DNA of 31,294 nt from Apostichopus californicus (GCA_020650975.1 JAIPMN010001018.1:1-31294), one strand, 5' to 3'; counted from the stretch's first letter, positions 10,893 to 22,593 are shown. Numbers and translations: made by a program. The notes: generated from the sequence alone by a model not told the origin.

Positions 10893-11065
10893 AATTACTC
10901 AGAGAAAAGTACGGAAGTAGATGTAACCAATTGGAATTTGAGATGGTCTGGAAAACATCAAGGGAGAGCATTTCACAACTCTGTAAGAGACTGCGAAGGA
11001 AATTTCAGATGACGGGAAGGGTCGGTGGTGGTCAGGAAGATTTTATTTTGGACTGTCGACAGTAA
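10893..11065 (+). CDS. BEN-like domain, second half, and C-terminus
   Basis: After the acceptor the AA joins the previous G to give Glu515. The reading frame gives residues 515-571 and stops at TAA 11063-11065. The segment VWKTSRESISQLCKRLRRKF (533-552) fits the C-terminal BEN helix, with the family's tryptophan, the I-x-x-x-C positions and the R-L-R-R basic cluster. A short Gly-rich, acidic tail follows. The four exons sum to 1,716 nt from the ATG (571 codons plus stop), so splicing phases are fully consistent. The stop overlaps a donor-like GTAAGA (11062-11067), so an alternative downstream last exon is possible. An ORF in a different frame over this exon (ending 11012) is a shadow. Confidence 0.8.
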
Positions 11066-11520
11066 GAAGCTCAGGACAGCACATGGTATTATTTCAGCCA
11101 GGTGCAGCATCAGTGCTTGGCACAGCTTTGGGAAGCAACTTCAAATAAACTTAGAGATGATCGTGCCTTAAGAAGTACTCTGCGTATGTGTATCAACAGG
11201 AACACAATGGAACTCTTTTTATAACGTCTTGAGACATTGTGAGACAATTCGCTTACAAGTGTGTAATGCAAATCGTTGTCCAGTTAATGTGTACATGTGA
11301 TACCTGATGTACTTTTGGTTTCTGCAGAAGAGAAGATTTTGGGAAGCTAGCAGTATTTATAAAGCCAAGGATGACACTATTTCTATTCACACTATCATGA
11401 CCTTCTGCTTACATTCAACACATTCCAGCTTACACAGCAAACTTTACACTATTGAAAGTGATAAATCTGCTTCTTTCTAGTTATTCCTTAATCATTTTGC
11501 TATAATACTTGTAAAATAAA
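11066..11520 (+). other. probable 3' UTR of BEN-like gene with AATAAA signals
   Basis: AATAAA hexamers occur at 11144-11149 and 11515-11520, the latter followed by A-rich sequence. Either could direct cleavage of the + strand transcript. No other open frame of note lies in the interval. Confidence 0.5.
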
Positions 11521-13664
11521 AAATCACAGCAATATTTTCAAAACAGCTTTTAAGAAAACTTTGGTGTTCACTGTTAAGACAAAGACTTGTACATTATACA
11601 TCACATTTACTTTTGTGGATGTGAGCATCACTATGATAAACATGAATGTTTAAGTTATGCATAGTAATAGGATCTTGTACAGAATTTATTTTTACCTGGT
11701 AGTAGTCATGTGACATCTCTCCAGACTGTATGAGGGATCACTCAGATACAGGTATGGAGGAAACACAAGTGGATGTTAAAGTTACTTTTCTCAGTGGAGA
11801 GTTATAAGTATCTAGTTATATTAATGTTCTACCATACGGACAGATTACTCCTTATGGACCTGTTACTCTTTGCTTCACTTATTCCAGAATTCCCTGAGAA
11901 TACTTTGTACTAGTCCAGAGATAATAGACCACTGTTGACCTAGCATGCAACATATCACCTGTTAATTTCTGTAATTTTGGTACCATTCGAGGTGAAAATT
12001 TGTCATGTTTGGTTGTAAACAATAAAGAACATCCCCCTCCCCCCAAAGAAAGAGAAAATGCCTTTTGCATGTAATCAATACAATTGTGATATAGTGTTTC
12101 GGGATGAAAGTATGGAATTGAATAGATCCAGTAATCTTTTAGATTCATAAATCATAAAGTTAGATCACTTACACATGCAATGAAGATGTGAATAAGTCCA
12201 ACTCTTTGAAATGTTTGTACACTGATAAAAAATGAATTATTATCAGCCTTGCTACTGTTGAGTGTGGTATTTATGCATTATAAGGTTTTCCCAGTGAATA
12301 GTCCTGCCAAACAAGGGTTAGCATGGTCTGTTCTACAGTGAAGTTCATCTTTGAATTATCACTGTCCTACAGAGGAGCTCAATGTTCAGATTGCATTTTT
12401 CTTTGAGTTTTACTCAGTTCTCCTTTGACTCTGTGTTGTTGGTTGTTATGGCACCATTAGGTACCTGGCAACATGATATGTCACATTTCACACAATTGGT
12501 GATTCTTATTTTGGTAAATTAATATTGCCAGTCTTGGCCAAATGTGATTGTCCACACTAATGCAATTAATCCATCGAAAACACTTCACTTTCTCTAAGGC
12601 GATCTTTAACATCCTCTCTGAAAATTTAGAATTTCCATTTCACAAGCAAATAAATTAATCAGTCATTACGGGTTAATAACTTTCACTTTCCAGGTAATTT
12701 GTTGCTAATTGAATGCTGAGGCAACAGTTTCATTTTAAAGGCAAGACTAATGATTGTCAATCAAGACACTTACAAAATTACATCTGTAAAGAAGAAAAGA
12801 AGTAAGAGTGAAAATGGAGTTAGAGATATTTTATTTTCAGGTTGAAAACAAAAACTAGCAAAAACAGTCACAATCTGTTTGTATAAAGATTCTATATTGA
12901 AAGAAAAGTTATAAAAAGGAAAGTCATAAAAAACAAGCAATGTTGCACTTTCACTTTCTTGTAGACATTTTGTAACCAGAACAATTAACAGCCCTTGTGA
13001 GGAGAAAATGTAGTCACAGCTATATAGTGATCCTGACATAACTAATCTATATTTAAGTACTAATTATCCAACTACCAATTACAAAACACTTCCCCATTTC
13101 CTTTCAGTCGTTTAGTTTGGAGTGTTCAATTTTGTATATCTTTACTGACATGCCCCCAATGAAGTTATCACCACACTAGGTAGTACTAAACAAAGTGAGT
13201 AATAGGCACCAACGCACCAGAAACAATTGTGTACACTGTTGGTTAATGCTGGCTTCTTGACAAAGTTTAATGTATTCGATTAAACATGTAACCTCTCTAA
13301 ATCTATATCACAGGTTTCTATATCTTTGCTGCTTTAACATGATATTGATTGTATAAATGATTATATTGAAATTTCATTTTGTAATTTAAGGTCTGCATCT
13401 CAAGCAGCTTTAGCATTATTAATACATATTCTGCAGAATCTTGGTGAAAGCTTGCATTTTGATTTTTTTTGTGTGGTTACATTGAAAATGACTGCATTGA
13501 CTTTGTACACAGTAAACAACACTTTTATTGCGCATTAGTAACCTAAAGGATCAGTCATGTTTGATAAAAGTCGTTGCATTCTTCATGCGTTTTAACCTTA
13601 CAAAAGGGTGCAAACTAAATGCTTACCTGATTTAAAACTGACGTAAGTGCAGCGTATTTCTATG
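11521..13664. other. intergenic DNA, nothing recognised
   Basis: AT-rich and CpG-poor. Short open frames on the - strand at 11879-12148 and 12770-13039 have no domain character, repeat structure or splice support. I see no RNA gene or mobile element here. Confidence 0.6.
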
Positions 13665-14830
13665 TAAACATGATACTAGGTGTCATTAAAGTACCATCAC
13701 ACATCCATGAACATGATACTAGGCATCATTAAAGTACCATCACACATCTATGAACATGATACTAGGCATCATAAAAGTACCATCACACATCCATGAACAT
13801 GATACTAGGCATCATTAAAGTACCATCACACATCCATGAACATGATACTAGGTATCATTAAAGTACCATCACACATCCATGAACATGATACTAGGTATCA
13901 TTAAAGTACCATCACACATCCATGAACATGATACTAGGCATCATTAAAGTACCATCACACCATAACACATCCATGAACTTGATACTAGGCATCATTAAAG
14001 TACCATCACACATCCATGAACATGATACGAGGCATCATTAAAGTACCATAACACATCCATGAACATGATACTAGGTATCATTAAAGTACCATCACACATC
14101 TATGAACATGATGCTAGGCATCATTAAAGTACCATCACACATCCATGAACATGATACTAGGTATCATTAAAGTACCATAACACATCCATGAACTTGATAC
14201 TAGGTATCATTAAAGTACCATCACACATCCATGAACATGATACTAGGCATCATTAAAGTACCATCACACATCCATGAACATGATACTAGGCATCATTAAA
14301 GTACCATCACACATCCATGAACTTGATACTAGGTATCATGAAAGTACCATCACACATCCATGAACATGATACTAGGTATCATTAAGTACCATCACACATC
14401 CATGAACATGATACTAGGTATCATTAAAGTACCATCACACATCCATGAACATGATACTAGGCATCATTAAAGTACCATCACACATCCATGAACTTGATAC
14501 TAGGCATCATTAAAGTACCATAACACATCCATGAACATGATACTAGGTATCATTAAAGTACCATCAAACATCCATGAACATGATACTATGTATCATTAAA
14601 GTACCATCACACATCCATGAACATGATACTAGGCATCATTAAAGTACCATCACACATCCATGAACATGATACTATGTATCATTAAAGTACCATAACACAT
14701 CCATGAACAAGATACTAGGTATCATTAATACCATCACACATCCATGAACATGATACTATGTATCATTAAAGTACCATAACACATCCATGAACAAGATACT
14801 AGGTATCATTAATACCATCACACATCCATG
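13665..14830. repeat. 43-bp minisatellite, 27 units
   Basis: I count 27 occurrences of the GATACTAGG-type core, from about 13671 to about 14795, spaced mostly 43 bp apart. The unit reads, in three parts, ACATCCATGAACATGATACT, AGG(C/T)ATCATTAAAG and TACCATCAC. Variant positions recur in different units: C/T in AGGCATC versus AGGTATC, ACATGAT versus ACTTGAT or ACAAGAT, and CATCACAC versus CATAACAC. Around 13961 an insertion adds a CATAACAC block. The T variants contain the inverted repeat GATAC-TAG-GTATC. The last four units form two nearly identical 83-bp dimers (from 14668 and 14751), a higher-order repeat. No open frame spans the array. Confidence 0.96.
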
Positions 14831-15190
14831 CACAGATATGGTTTAAGAAGGGGTCATGATTAGTCAAGGTAGAGAACTTCATTGGTAATGGAATTTTTGT
14901 ATCCAATCATTAATATCAATGTTAGTGCTCGTGATACAACAAAGGATGAAAAGCCAGTCCCTCAATACCTTCAAGCAACTACTTTCTCTCCAGTTGCTAT
15001 GTGGAGAAAGATAGATGGGAGTAGTGAAGTAGGTTTTTCTAAAGTAACAGGAAAACTACTTTTTCTCTTAAGTAATAGTGCAGTGAGTAAAAAAGTATGA
15101 GTACAAGTAGAATTTCCTTTGGCAAGAGTACAAGTAAAAGGATCTAAGTGAGTCTGCATACTTTATCTTGCAGCAGGGCAATTCTGTAAA

Positions 15191-15621
15191 GTCGGACGTA
15201 CATTTCGGACAGTTTGTTGATCCATATCTCAATGGCTATATATAGGAGATTACTTTTTATTTGGGTTTTGTGTAACAACTGCCCTGTACTATTCTTGTAT
15301 GGAGTTTCATTCCTTGTCCATCCAAATAAACTACAAAAATACTCAAAAAATCTCCCTGTGACAGATGTACCAAGAGAAAATGACTTTTTCAGATTGTATT
15401 TTTCTTTTAAAAATTTCTGTGAATTGAAATGGGATACAATTAAAAACTACAATACATGTAATGAAGAAGACTCTTAACTACCCATATCAGTAAACAAGCA
15501 GTTGAAATCTTATTCACTTCCCTGCAATATTTTCAAAAATTCCTTTCTGACGGTCGTACAATATTTTGTGACGGACGTACATTTGTGAAATTATATATAG
15601 TAAATGTACGTCCGTCACAAA
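15191..15621. repeat. possible decayed DNA element with a perfect 20-bp hairpin
   Basis: A perfect inverted repeat has arms at 15565-15584 (TTTGTGACGGACGTACATTT) and 15602-15621, with a 17-nt loop rich in TA. The motif GGACGTACATTT also occurs in direct orientation at 15194-15205, and a related GGTCGTACAATATTTTG at 15552. The outermost copy and the inverted arm could be the terminal repeats of a roughly 430-bp non-autonomous element. No target duplication is obvious, so only the hairpin itself is certain. Confidence 0.6.
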
Positions 15622-17224
15622 CAAAAGCACAGCTTGATATGCCTCAAAGTTCAATTTTTGACAGGGCTTCACCCAGGGTTTCCATGTGTTGACAGCTGTA
15701 CACAATATTTCAGCATTTGACTGTGCCTAATGGAACAACTTAGGTAAAAGTAATAGTGAAACAAAGGTATACCCTCTCACAAAATATGATTTTCAAAACC
15801 CCCTATTATGAGTACAAGTATACCTGAGTACAAGCATGGACTTGCTACAAATCAACTTTAACAGAAGTATCTAGTCTTGCAAAACAAATGTACTTTTTTC
15901 TTCCAGAATCAGTTGAAATGATACCTGTTCTGGCAGTTGTATGCAAAGATATTTGGGCATACTTGATTGTGGTGTTATCACACAACATGACTAAATCATG
16001 TCTTGAATTTACAGACTCAGCAGTACATACATCTGAATTTAAGGTTCTTGTTTCATGCAAATTTTCCTGGTCAACTGGTTAATGTTATATCTGTAAATGA
16101 AACCATTTTAAAATATCCAATAGCCAGAGATCATGCAGGGGTAGGCTGGGGTGGACTGTGGTAGGCTATAGTATCAGAGATCGTCAAAGGGATGGGGGGG
16201 GGTAGGCTTAAAGTGAGAGAAAAACTTGAACAGAGTGCTTTGACACTAATTCTTACTTTATTTTTTATACCTGAGCAGGAAGCTGGGGAATCAATTTACT
16301 TGCTGATGAGTTGATGTTCATGTCAACCAAGTTTAATGCTGCATTAAAAGATATGTAAGACCATTTAGGTTTTATAGTTGGATGTTTATGTTGGCATGTG
16401 AAATTTCAAGATATGTGCCTTAAAAATATTTGGAATGCTCTTTTACTCTAATTTAATGTCATTTCTTCTGTCTGACTTCACTTGTTTATTCAGTTTTCTT
16501 CAATCTCTTGTAAGTTTATATTAAAAGGCTTTAATTTTGGCCTGATAACACAGACACCACATGAAGTAAGTCCAAACTTGCGGTGCATTTAAACCAAATT
16601 ATGTGAGACTACGGTCGAGATTGAATGTTTGTTTTGCTGATTACTAACTGACTGTAGAGCATGAATACAAGTTTACTCAGGCCTCTTTAATGTTGAATGC
16701 AGTCTGAGTCTGCTAACACCAAACTGAACCAGACCAAAGGAAATTTGGCAAAGGCAAGGTGTTGCAATGAAAAAAATAACCATTAGTTACAAATTTTGGA
16801 ACAACACTGGATGAAACTAGGTAGGAGCAGCTATATGTTTTCAATAAGGTGTGAAGTTGTGAACATGACATGATTTGATCAAAGTGATATTACAACTCAA
16901 AGTGCAGCTGTAAATGGTAATTGTTCAAATGAAACTGATAGTTTTATTTATGCTCCACATCAAAGTTAATGTTTCATGTTCATTAACAGCTTAGATATTC
17001 ACCAAACTGAATCAAACTCTGCTGTAAATATGCAAATGCACAGCAGGTACAAAGTTTGTGAGGTATTAAAAAAGAAAACAAAATATCAGCGCAGCATTAT
17101 TTGATAGATAGGAATTGTAACCACGGTAACCGGTTACCTCAGGATTACACATGTGCTCCACCAACTCAGCTTTCAACCCCTTGGTTGGTTCCAATCCCCA
17201 TCTAAGCTCCATTCTTTAAGGGAA

Positions 17225-17252
17225 GGGGGGTAGAGGGGTAGGGGGAGGGGGG
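17225..17252 (+). other. G-quadruplex-capable tract
   Basis: Four G runs of 6, 4, 5 and 6 separated by TAGA, TA and A satisfy the standard intramolecular quadruplex pattern on the + strand. It is followed directly by CACTAGTC. No gene context is known. Confidence 0.75.
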
Positions 17253-18419
17253 CACTAGTCAGAAACGGTTTCTTGCATACCATGTAAACAGGGATAACAC
17301 TCCAGTTTCATTTAATGCATCCCACAGGGTGGCGTGGAAGGGATTTTGAGAGTAAATTCAGCTAATTTCTGAGGTCACTGCTTCCAATCCCTGAACATAT
17401 CAAAAAAAGAACAGTATTTTTTTACTGCAAGTATGAACAAAGTACTAAGGGTCAACAGCAGCTGTCAAAGTGTTTTGTTGTCTAAGAAAGATCTGCCGTG
17501 ACTTTTAGTCTTTGGATTATCATACTCTTTGGCCCTTGACTTAATGGATGGAAAGAGAAAACTAAACCAGCCTTTGAAGGGTTTGATATCCATAACTATT
17601 AAAATTGAAAAGAGCATGTTTAAAAATGTTTAAGTATTTAAGGCTTCATAACTGAAAGTAGTTTATGAAAGGTATTCATTACAATAATCAATTGACTTGC
17701 TGTTTAAACAAGGAAAATATTAGCTAAAGGTATTATTTTAACTTCCTTCATTGTTTTTCATGCGACTTTAAAATATGAATCCCCACACTTCACAGTACAC
17801 ACTTGATGTAAACTATTGGGCTTGTGCATGAAGCAACATGTGTCTATTAAAAGTCCACCATCAAAATATCAAATGTTACAATATAAGCCATTTAGTTTGG
17901 TGAATTGCTGTCTCACATTAGTGTACAGTGCTTGTTTCATTTCCAGGCTAATCAGTGATCATTAGAACTGTAATATAATATTATCAACTAAACTATTCAC
18001 TGCATCCAATGCTTTTAGTTTTTCACTATTATGAAATATATGCTCAAAGTAATGCAAACATAACCAACCTGTTTCGATATAGCTCCATTAAATGTTGAAA
18101 ACCCCACAAAACTGTCGAACACTGCATGTGACATATTCTGTTGGGTGTTCCTCTGACAGCCATGGTCATGATTTATGGAATAGTAAGTACTTCACATATT
18201 ATGGAGTTAGTTAAATTGGAAAAGAAAATATTTATCCTTCAACATATTTAACTGACCTTTGCACTTTGACGTGTATAGAGTCATTTGGTTACTTGCAGTA
18301 ACCGGGCAAGTATCCTATGCAGTCAACTTGGCGTGTGTGTATAAGATGCCATACCTTGTAAACAGGATATCTCAAGATAGGTAACCTCTGCAGTCCTCAT
18401 ATTTAGCATATAGCTTCCC

Positions 18420-18860
18420 CGTAATTAGTACAAGGACCATAGGGTCACTTGGGGTCAGCAGAGGGCAAAATGTGAAAACTGCATTCCCAGAACCTGAACA
18501 TCAAAGGATCTAGATAGCCTTATATAATGTAAAGTTTCTACACAATTTGGTGTAGGTTAGAGTTCATTCCAGGTCACCAGAGGTCAAAACTTAAATCCTT
18601 GTAAACCAATATCTCCAGATAGGAAACTTAATTCGCTCATATTTGATATTGGATACAAGAACTGAATTGTGTTGGGTGGAGATCAAAGGTCATTGGGGGT
18701 CATCAAAGGCCACAATCTGTAAAGCCTGATAAACACAAACTTAGGTTACATCACATTGCTCATATTTGGCATGTGTCTTTCTAATAGTGAGTACAAGAAT
18801 CCTATTATTTTGTGTGGAGGTCAAAGTTCATTTGGGGTCAGCAGAAGTCCAAATGTCAAA
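18420..18860. repeat. tandem repeat with phased AGGTCA-like hexamers
   Basis: Four related units of about 119-138 bp each carry three hexamers at exact 10-bp spacing: 18442/18452/18462, 18561/18571/18581, 18687/18697/18707 and 18825/18835/18845. Many equal AGGTCA, GGGTCA or AGTTCA, the nuclear-receptor half-site. In units 2-4 a further half-site lies one base before the first hexamer (for example AGGTCA-A-AGTTCA at 18818-18830). Related sequence extends upstream to about 18240 and downstream to about 18880. Units also share blocks such as CTCATATTTGGCAT and GTACAAGAA. Confidence 0.8.
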
Positions 18861-19247
18861 ATATCAAATGGATCTCATCAGGTTAACTATTACAAATGCA
18901 ATTCAGCTCTTTGTTGTTCGAGTGAGCATGCAAAATAAATTACCAGCCAGAAACAATGTCCCTCTGTCTTTCATCGTTGTGGTATCATGTCACATGAATC
19001 CCAGTCATCAAACCATGTAAGCACTGACTCTGTTTAGATTAATACTGCTCTCCATCTGCAGTATGAACTTCAGCCAGGGTTAGCTTGCATACTACTCTTG
19101 TGCTGCATATGAATTGTATTAAAAGGCAAGTAAACACTGGGAGGGGTTTCCCTCTGGTTTAGTTTGGAGGAAGAAAAAAACGATGAAGAAATCTATGTAT
19201 GATGAGTCATCTTATTTAGTTCAGATTTAGATGCTGGAGAGTCTTAC
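18861..19247. other. intergenic DNA, nothing recognised
   Basis: Unique AT-rich sequence between the hexamer repeat and the MITE. Overlapping short frames at 18756-19020 arise mostly from the repeat and are not credible genes. Confidence 0.5.
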
Positions 19248-19255
19248 CTTGATAT

Positions 19256-19580
19256 CAGGCCTCGACAAATTATTAAAACTACTCGCCAACTGGCGACCGA
19301 GTCTAAAATTCTACTCGCCAAAGCGTTAAATTTACTCGCCATTTTTTCTCGCAAAGTGTTTGTGTGATATAAGCCTAGGTAGTATGGCCTAACTTAGGAC
19401 ATCGCGGTTTAGTGTTACTGTTAGTTGTTTACAGCTCACAATTTAATAGTAAGCCTATCGTATAAAGGCAGTGAGCGAATGAGCCACTCGCCAAAATGTC
19501 GAGCGTAATGCATTTTTTGCTCGCCAGTCGCAAATTCTAGTCGCCATTGGCGAGTTGGCGACCGTATTTGTCGAGGCCTG
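19256..19580. mobile_element. hAT-type MITE with 8-bp target site duplication
   Basis: A 325-bp element begins CAGGCCTCGACAAAT and ends with the exact reverse complement ATTTGTCGAGGCCTG (terminal inverted repeats of at least 15 bp). It is flanked by CTTGATAT at 19248-19255 and again at 19581-19588. An 8-bp duplication together with CAG...CTG termini is typical of hAT superfamily transposons. No transposase frame is present, so it is non-autonomous. The subterminal regions are loaded with ACTCGCCA, CTCGCCA or GTCGCCA motifs in both orientations. The intact ends and high CpG count, in an otherwise CpG-poor region, suggest a fairly recent insertion. Confidence 0.93.
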
Positions 19581-22500
19581 CTTGATATTGTATTATATTT
19601 CAGTGTATTACAGGATTCTGGTGAATGGTGTATGACAAGTAGGCTATTGGTTCAATGTACAAGTTTCATCCTTATTGCTGTAAAGATGGGTTTCTCAAAC
19701 TGCAAACTTGACAGCCCTATAATGACATTATTTTGATAGCAAGTATGACCCTGTCATTTAAGGTCAATAACTAGGAGGCTCTTTACACAAGGGTCGTAAG
19801 TTTTGTCATACTAAGCTCCTAGACACCTGGTTTCCATAGGGAAGACAAAGGCTATTGTCTAACTGTGGTCTAAAATACCAACACTTCCCTGGACAAGTCA
19901 TAGAAGGTGAACAATAACCAAGAAGTAGATCATTACAGGTAAATGCTACCAATCTACTATGCTTGCTATTAAAGGCATTGAAGACTCGCCCCAAACCGTG
20001 TGCCGCGCTCTGAAGAACTTAACTTTCCATTGCTTGCAAGTGAAGTTTTCTGCTTGTCGCTACAAAATGCAGACAGTAATGAAACGTGATACCTTGTTGT
20101 CTTTAGCTGGACCTGAGATGTCCATCGATGTATCGTTTGTACACTGTGCTGTGGGTATTGACCGCAGCTGTATGCTCTGACTGTACACTAGTGTCTAATT
20201 ACCGAAGGTAGCAAGCTGTGTGCGTATTTTCTGGGATCGATGGTGGTGTCTAACACTTCTGTTACACCTCACTCGAAACTAGTTCAGATTACCGGCATCA
20301 GACGTTTCTTTTTGCGCGAGTCTTCACACCCTTTATAGTCGGTTAGATTTATCAGCAAGCAAGGCAGTAAATTTATGTTATGTTGGTTTGCTGAAAGGAG
20401 AACCATGTGAATTTGAAGGCAGTTGCCTCCACAGTTAAATTTGTATCCATTAATCATGCTGGCTAAAAACAGATAAATTACAAAGGTCATCCAAAGAGCA
20501 CTGTGGAACCTCTTGAGGGCTTTATTCTTGCACAGAGCGAGCAAAGGCTTCAATTGAGCCAAACTGGATTAGGAGGTCAGGTCACAGAATCCCACAAACA
20601 GAAAAATTAAAATGCAAGTTTCGATTAGCTGCAAAGCAAAATAGTTGCAAAACTTGATACATTTTCTCACTTGAGGGATGGTATTCTAGGTCGTTTTCAG
20701 ATGTGTCCTTGATATTGCATGATCAAGTCATTGATATCAATCAAGTGTCATCAATTGTTTTCTTTATCCTCAGAAATTAATCAAAGTGTACTTCAATAAA
20801 GTATGAAGAAGTTTCCTCTCAAAAGTATTTAAATATGTATTCACAAAACATTTACTTTCACTGTAGAGTTTGAAGAAGCGATAATTGCCTTCACAACTGT
20901 TACAACTTTCAAAATTCTGCTTTCCAATATATACTGGTTTCTATTTGAAATAAAAATGAATGTATCTTGTTGGAAACAATGTCCTCCTTGTGATATCCCT
21001 GGTTTCCACTGTGATTTAGTTACACCTGAAACTGAACCTTTACAGTAATTTAACATTGTGATTAGACAAAATTCCCTTTTTGCTTCTTTCATCAAATATT
21101 CTAAAGCCAGATGCAATTAGCCCTTTTTCTACAGCTTGTTATAATTCAAAATATGTACAAAGTCTTTTGCCCACCAGCATGCTATTGCATTCACACGTCG
21201 GAGGAAAACATAAGTCTCTTATTAATACATCATTTAGAGCAGTCATTTTGCCAGAATGGGAGTAGCTTTTAAGTTGTTCACTATCACATTCTCATATCCC
21301 CCTCCCCGCCCCCTTCTCAATCTCCTTCTCAATGTACATTCCTCCACAATAAGACATCCTACTGAATACCACACACCATTATCAATCATGCAATGGACAC
21401 ATTCACCTATTCTAATACAATTTCATCATGTGAAGGTCTTTTAAAGATGGCTCTTTGATTTTAATATCACCCCCCCCCCCCCACACCTCCTCTATATGTC
21501 TTTCTCCAAAGACAGCCACATATATGCAATGAATAGTATACTTTGTGGTTGGTTCCCAAATTGACCATGTATCACAAATAAAAATTGCATTGTGGATGAT
21601 GTAATACGGCAGTGCAAAAATCCAGGTATAGCCAATTCACATACAATCACTGTAACTCAGAAGAATGACCTCACTATATGGCAATTAAGGCATCACAATG
21701 ATACAAGACGACCACTTGATTCAGAGGATGCGTGCCCCTGTAAACTATTATTTACAGACAAGCATCAAAACTTTGAATATTAGACCCTCTTGGCCAGTCA
21801 CCTTTCTGCAGATCTTACCTTCTAGTAGTGACATTAGCAGTGGCCCTGGTTCCATGCACTCAAATTTAAAGTATCTTTGTCATAGGCATCTGGCAACTTT
21901 TAAGGTTTAGAAGCAAAACTGCTGTTGAAACATGCTAATTGGTTGTGCCATTAAATCATAAAATTTAAGTAGCTTTTGGAAACCTATGTTAGGTTTGTTT
22001 AAATGTTCTGTGCTTTATTAAAGCAGACATCAACCATTGAACTATCATCATTGACTTGAATGAAAAGAGACAAATACTACAAAGTAATTTGATTGGCATG
22101 TTTGTGAGATATATCCAAGTCTAAAGTAGCTGACCAACTGTGTGTGATATATTCATAGTGTCACCAGGAAGTGTTAGTGTCTACTTTGCATGTCAATAGT
22201 TTGGTTATATTTCAAGGTGAAAGTAAATGTTGTTGTTATTGAAATCAGGGATGTGTTTCATGGTTACATGGATTTACAACCTTTTCGCTAAGATTTTGAG
22301 TTTAACCATCACAATTTAAGGACATGCTAATCCTTTCCAATTGCACACTTTTGATAGGTAGATTTTCAATTTCAATTGTTGATGTTGTTTGATTTCCTTC
22401 TTTGCAGAGTTTCCTTTTGTACTATGAACAAAAGGTAGCGAAAGACAATGGTTTGATCATACATAGGTTTACACCACGAAGGTCAAAGGTTAATCCAACA

Positions 22501-22593
22501 AGAAAGTTTTGAAAATGCCCACATAAATTAGCAGTGTATTATGAGGTACTTTTATAGAACAACCTTACATGTTGCATATAAACAATGCTGCTT

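Larger units (their letters stand above)
14831..18299. other. intergenic DNA with a hairpin element and G-rich tracts
   Basis: No gene is recognised. Notable items are repeated ACGTACATTT motifs with a 20-bp hairpin (15191-15621), a GGTAACCGGTTACC palindrome at 17125-17138, and G-rich tracts at 16189-16203 and 17225-17252. Open frames such as 15214-15477 (+) and 15845-16060 (-) lack domain character. Confidence 0.55.

Noticed and set aside
13665-14830. Regularly spaced repeats resembling a CRISPR array
   Set aside because: The whole 43-bp unit is repeated with no unique spacers, and the context is an animal genome with introns; it is a minisatellite.
20284-20562. 92-residue open frame on the - strand
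   Set aside because: Considered as the missing PIH1D1 C-terminus, but it lacks the expected strand pattern and terminal motif.
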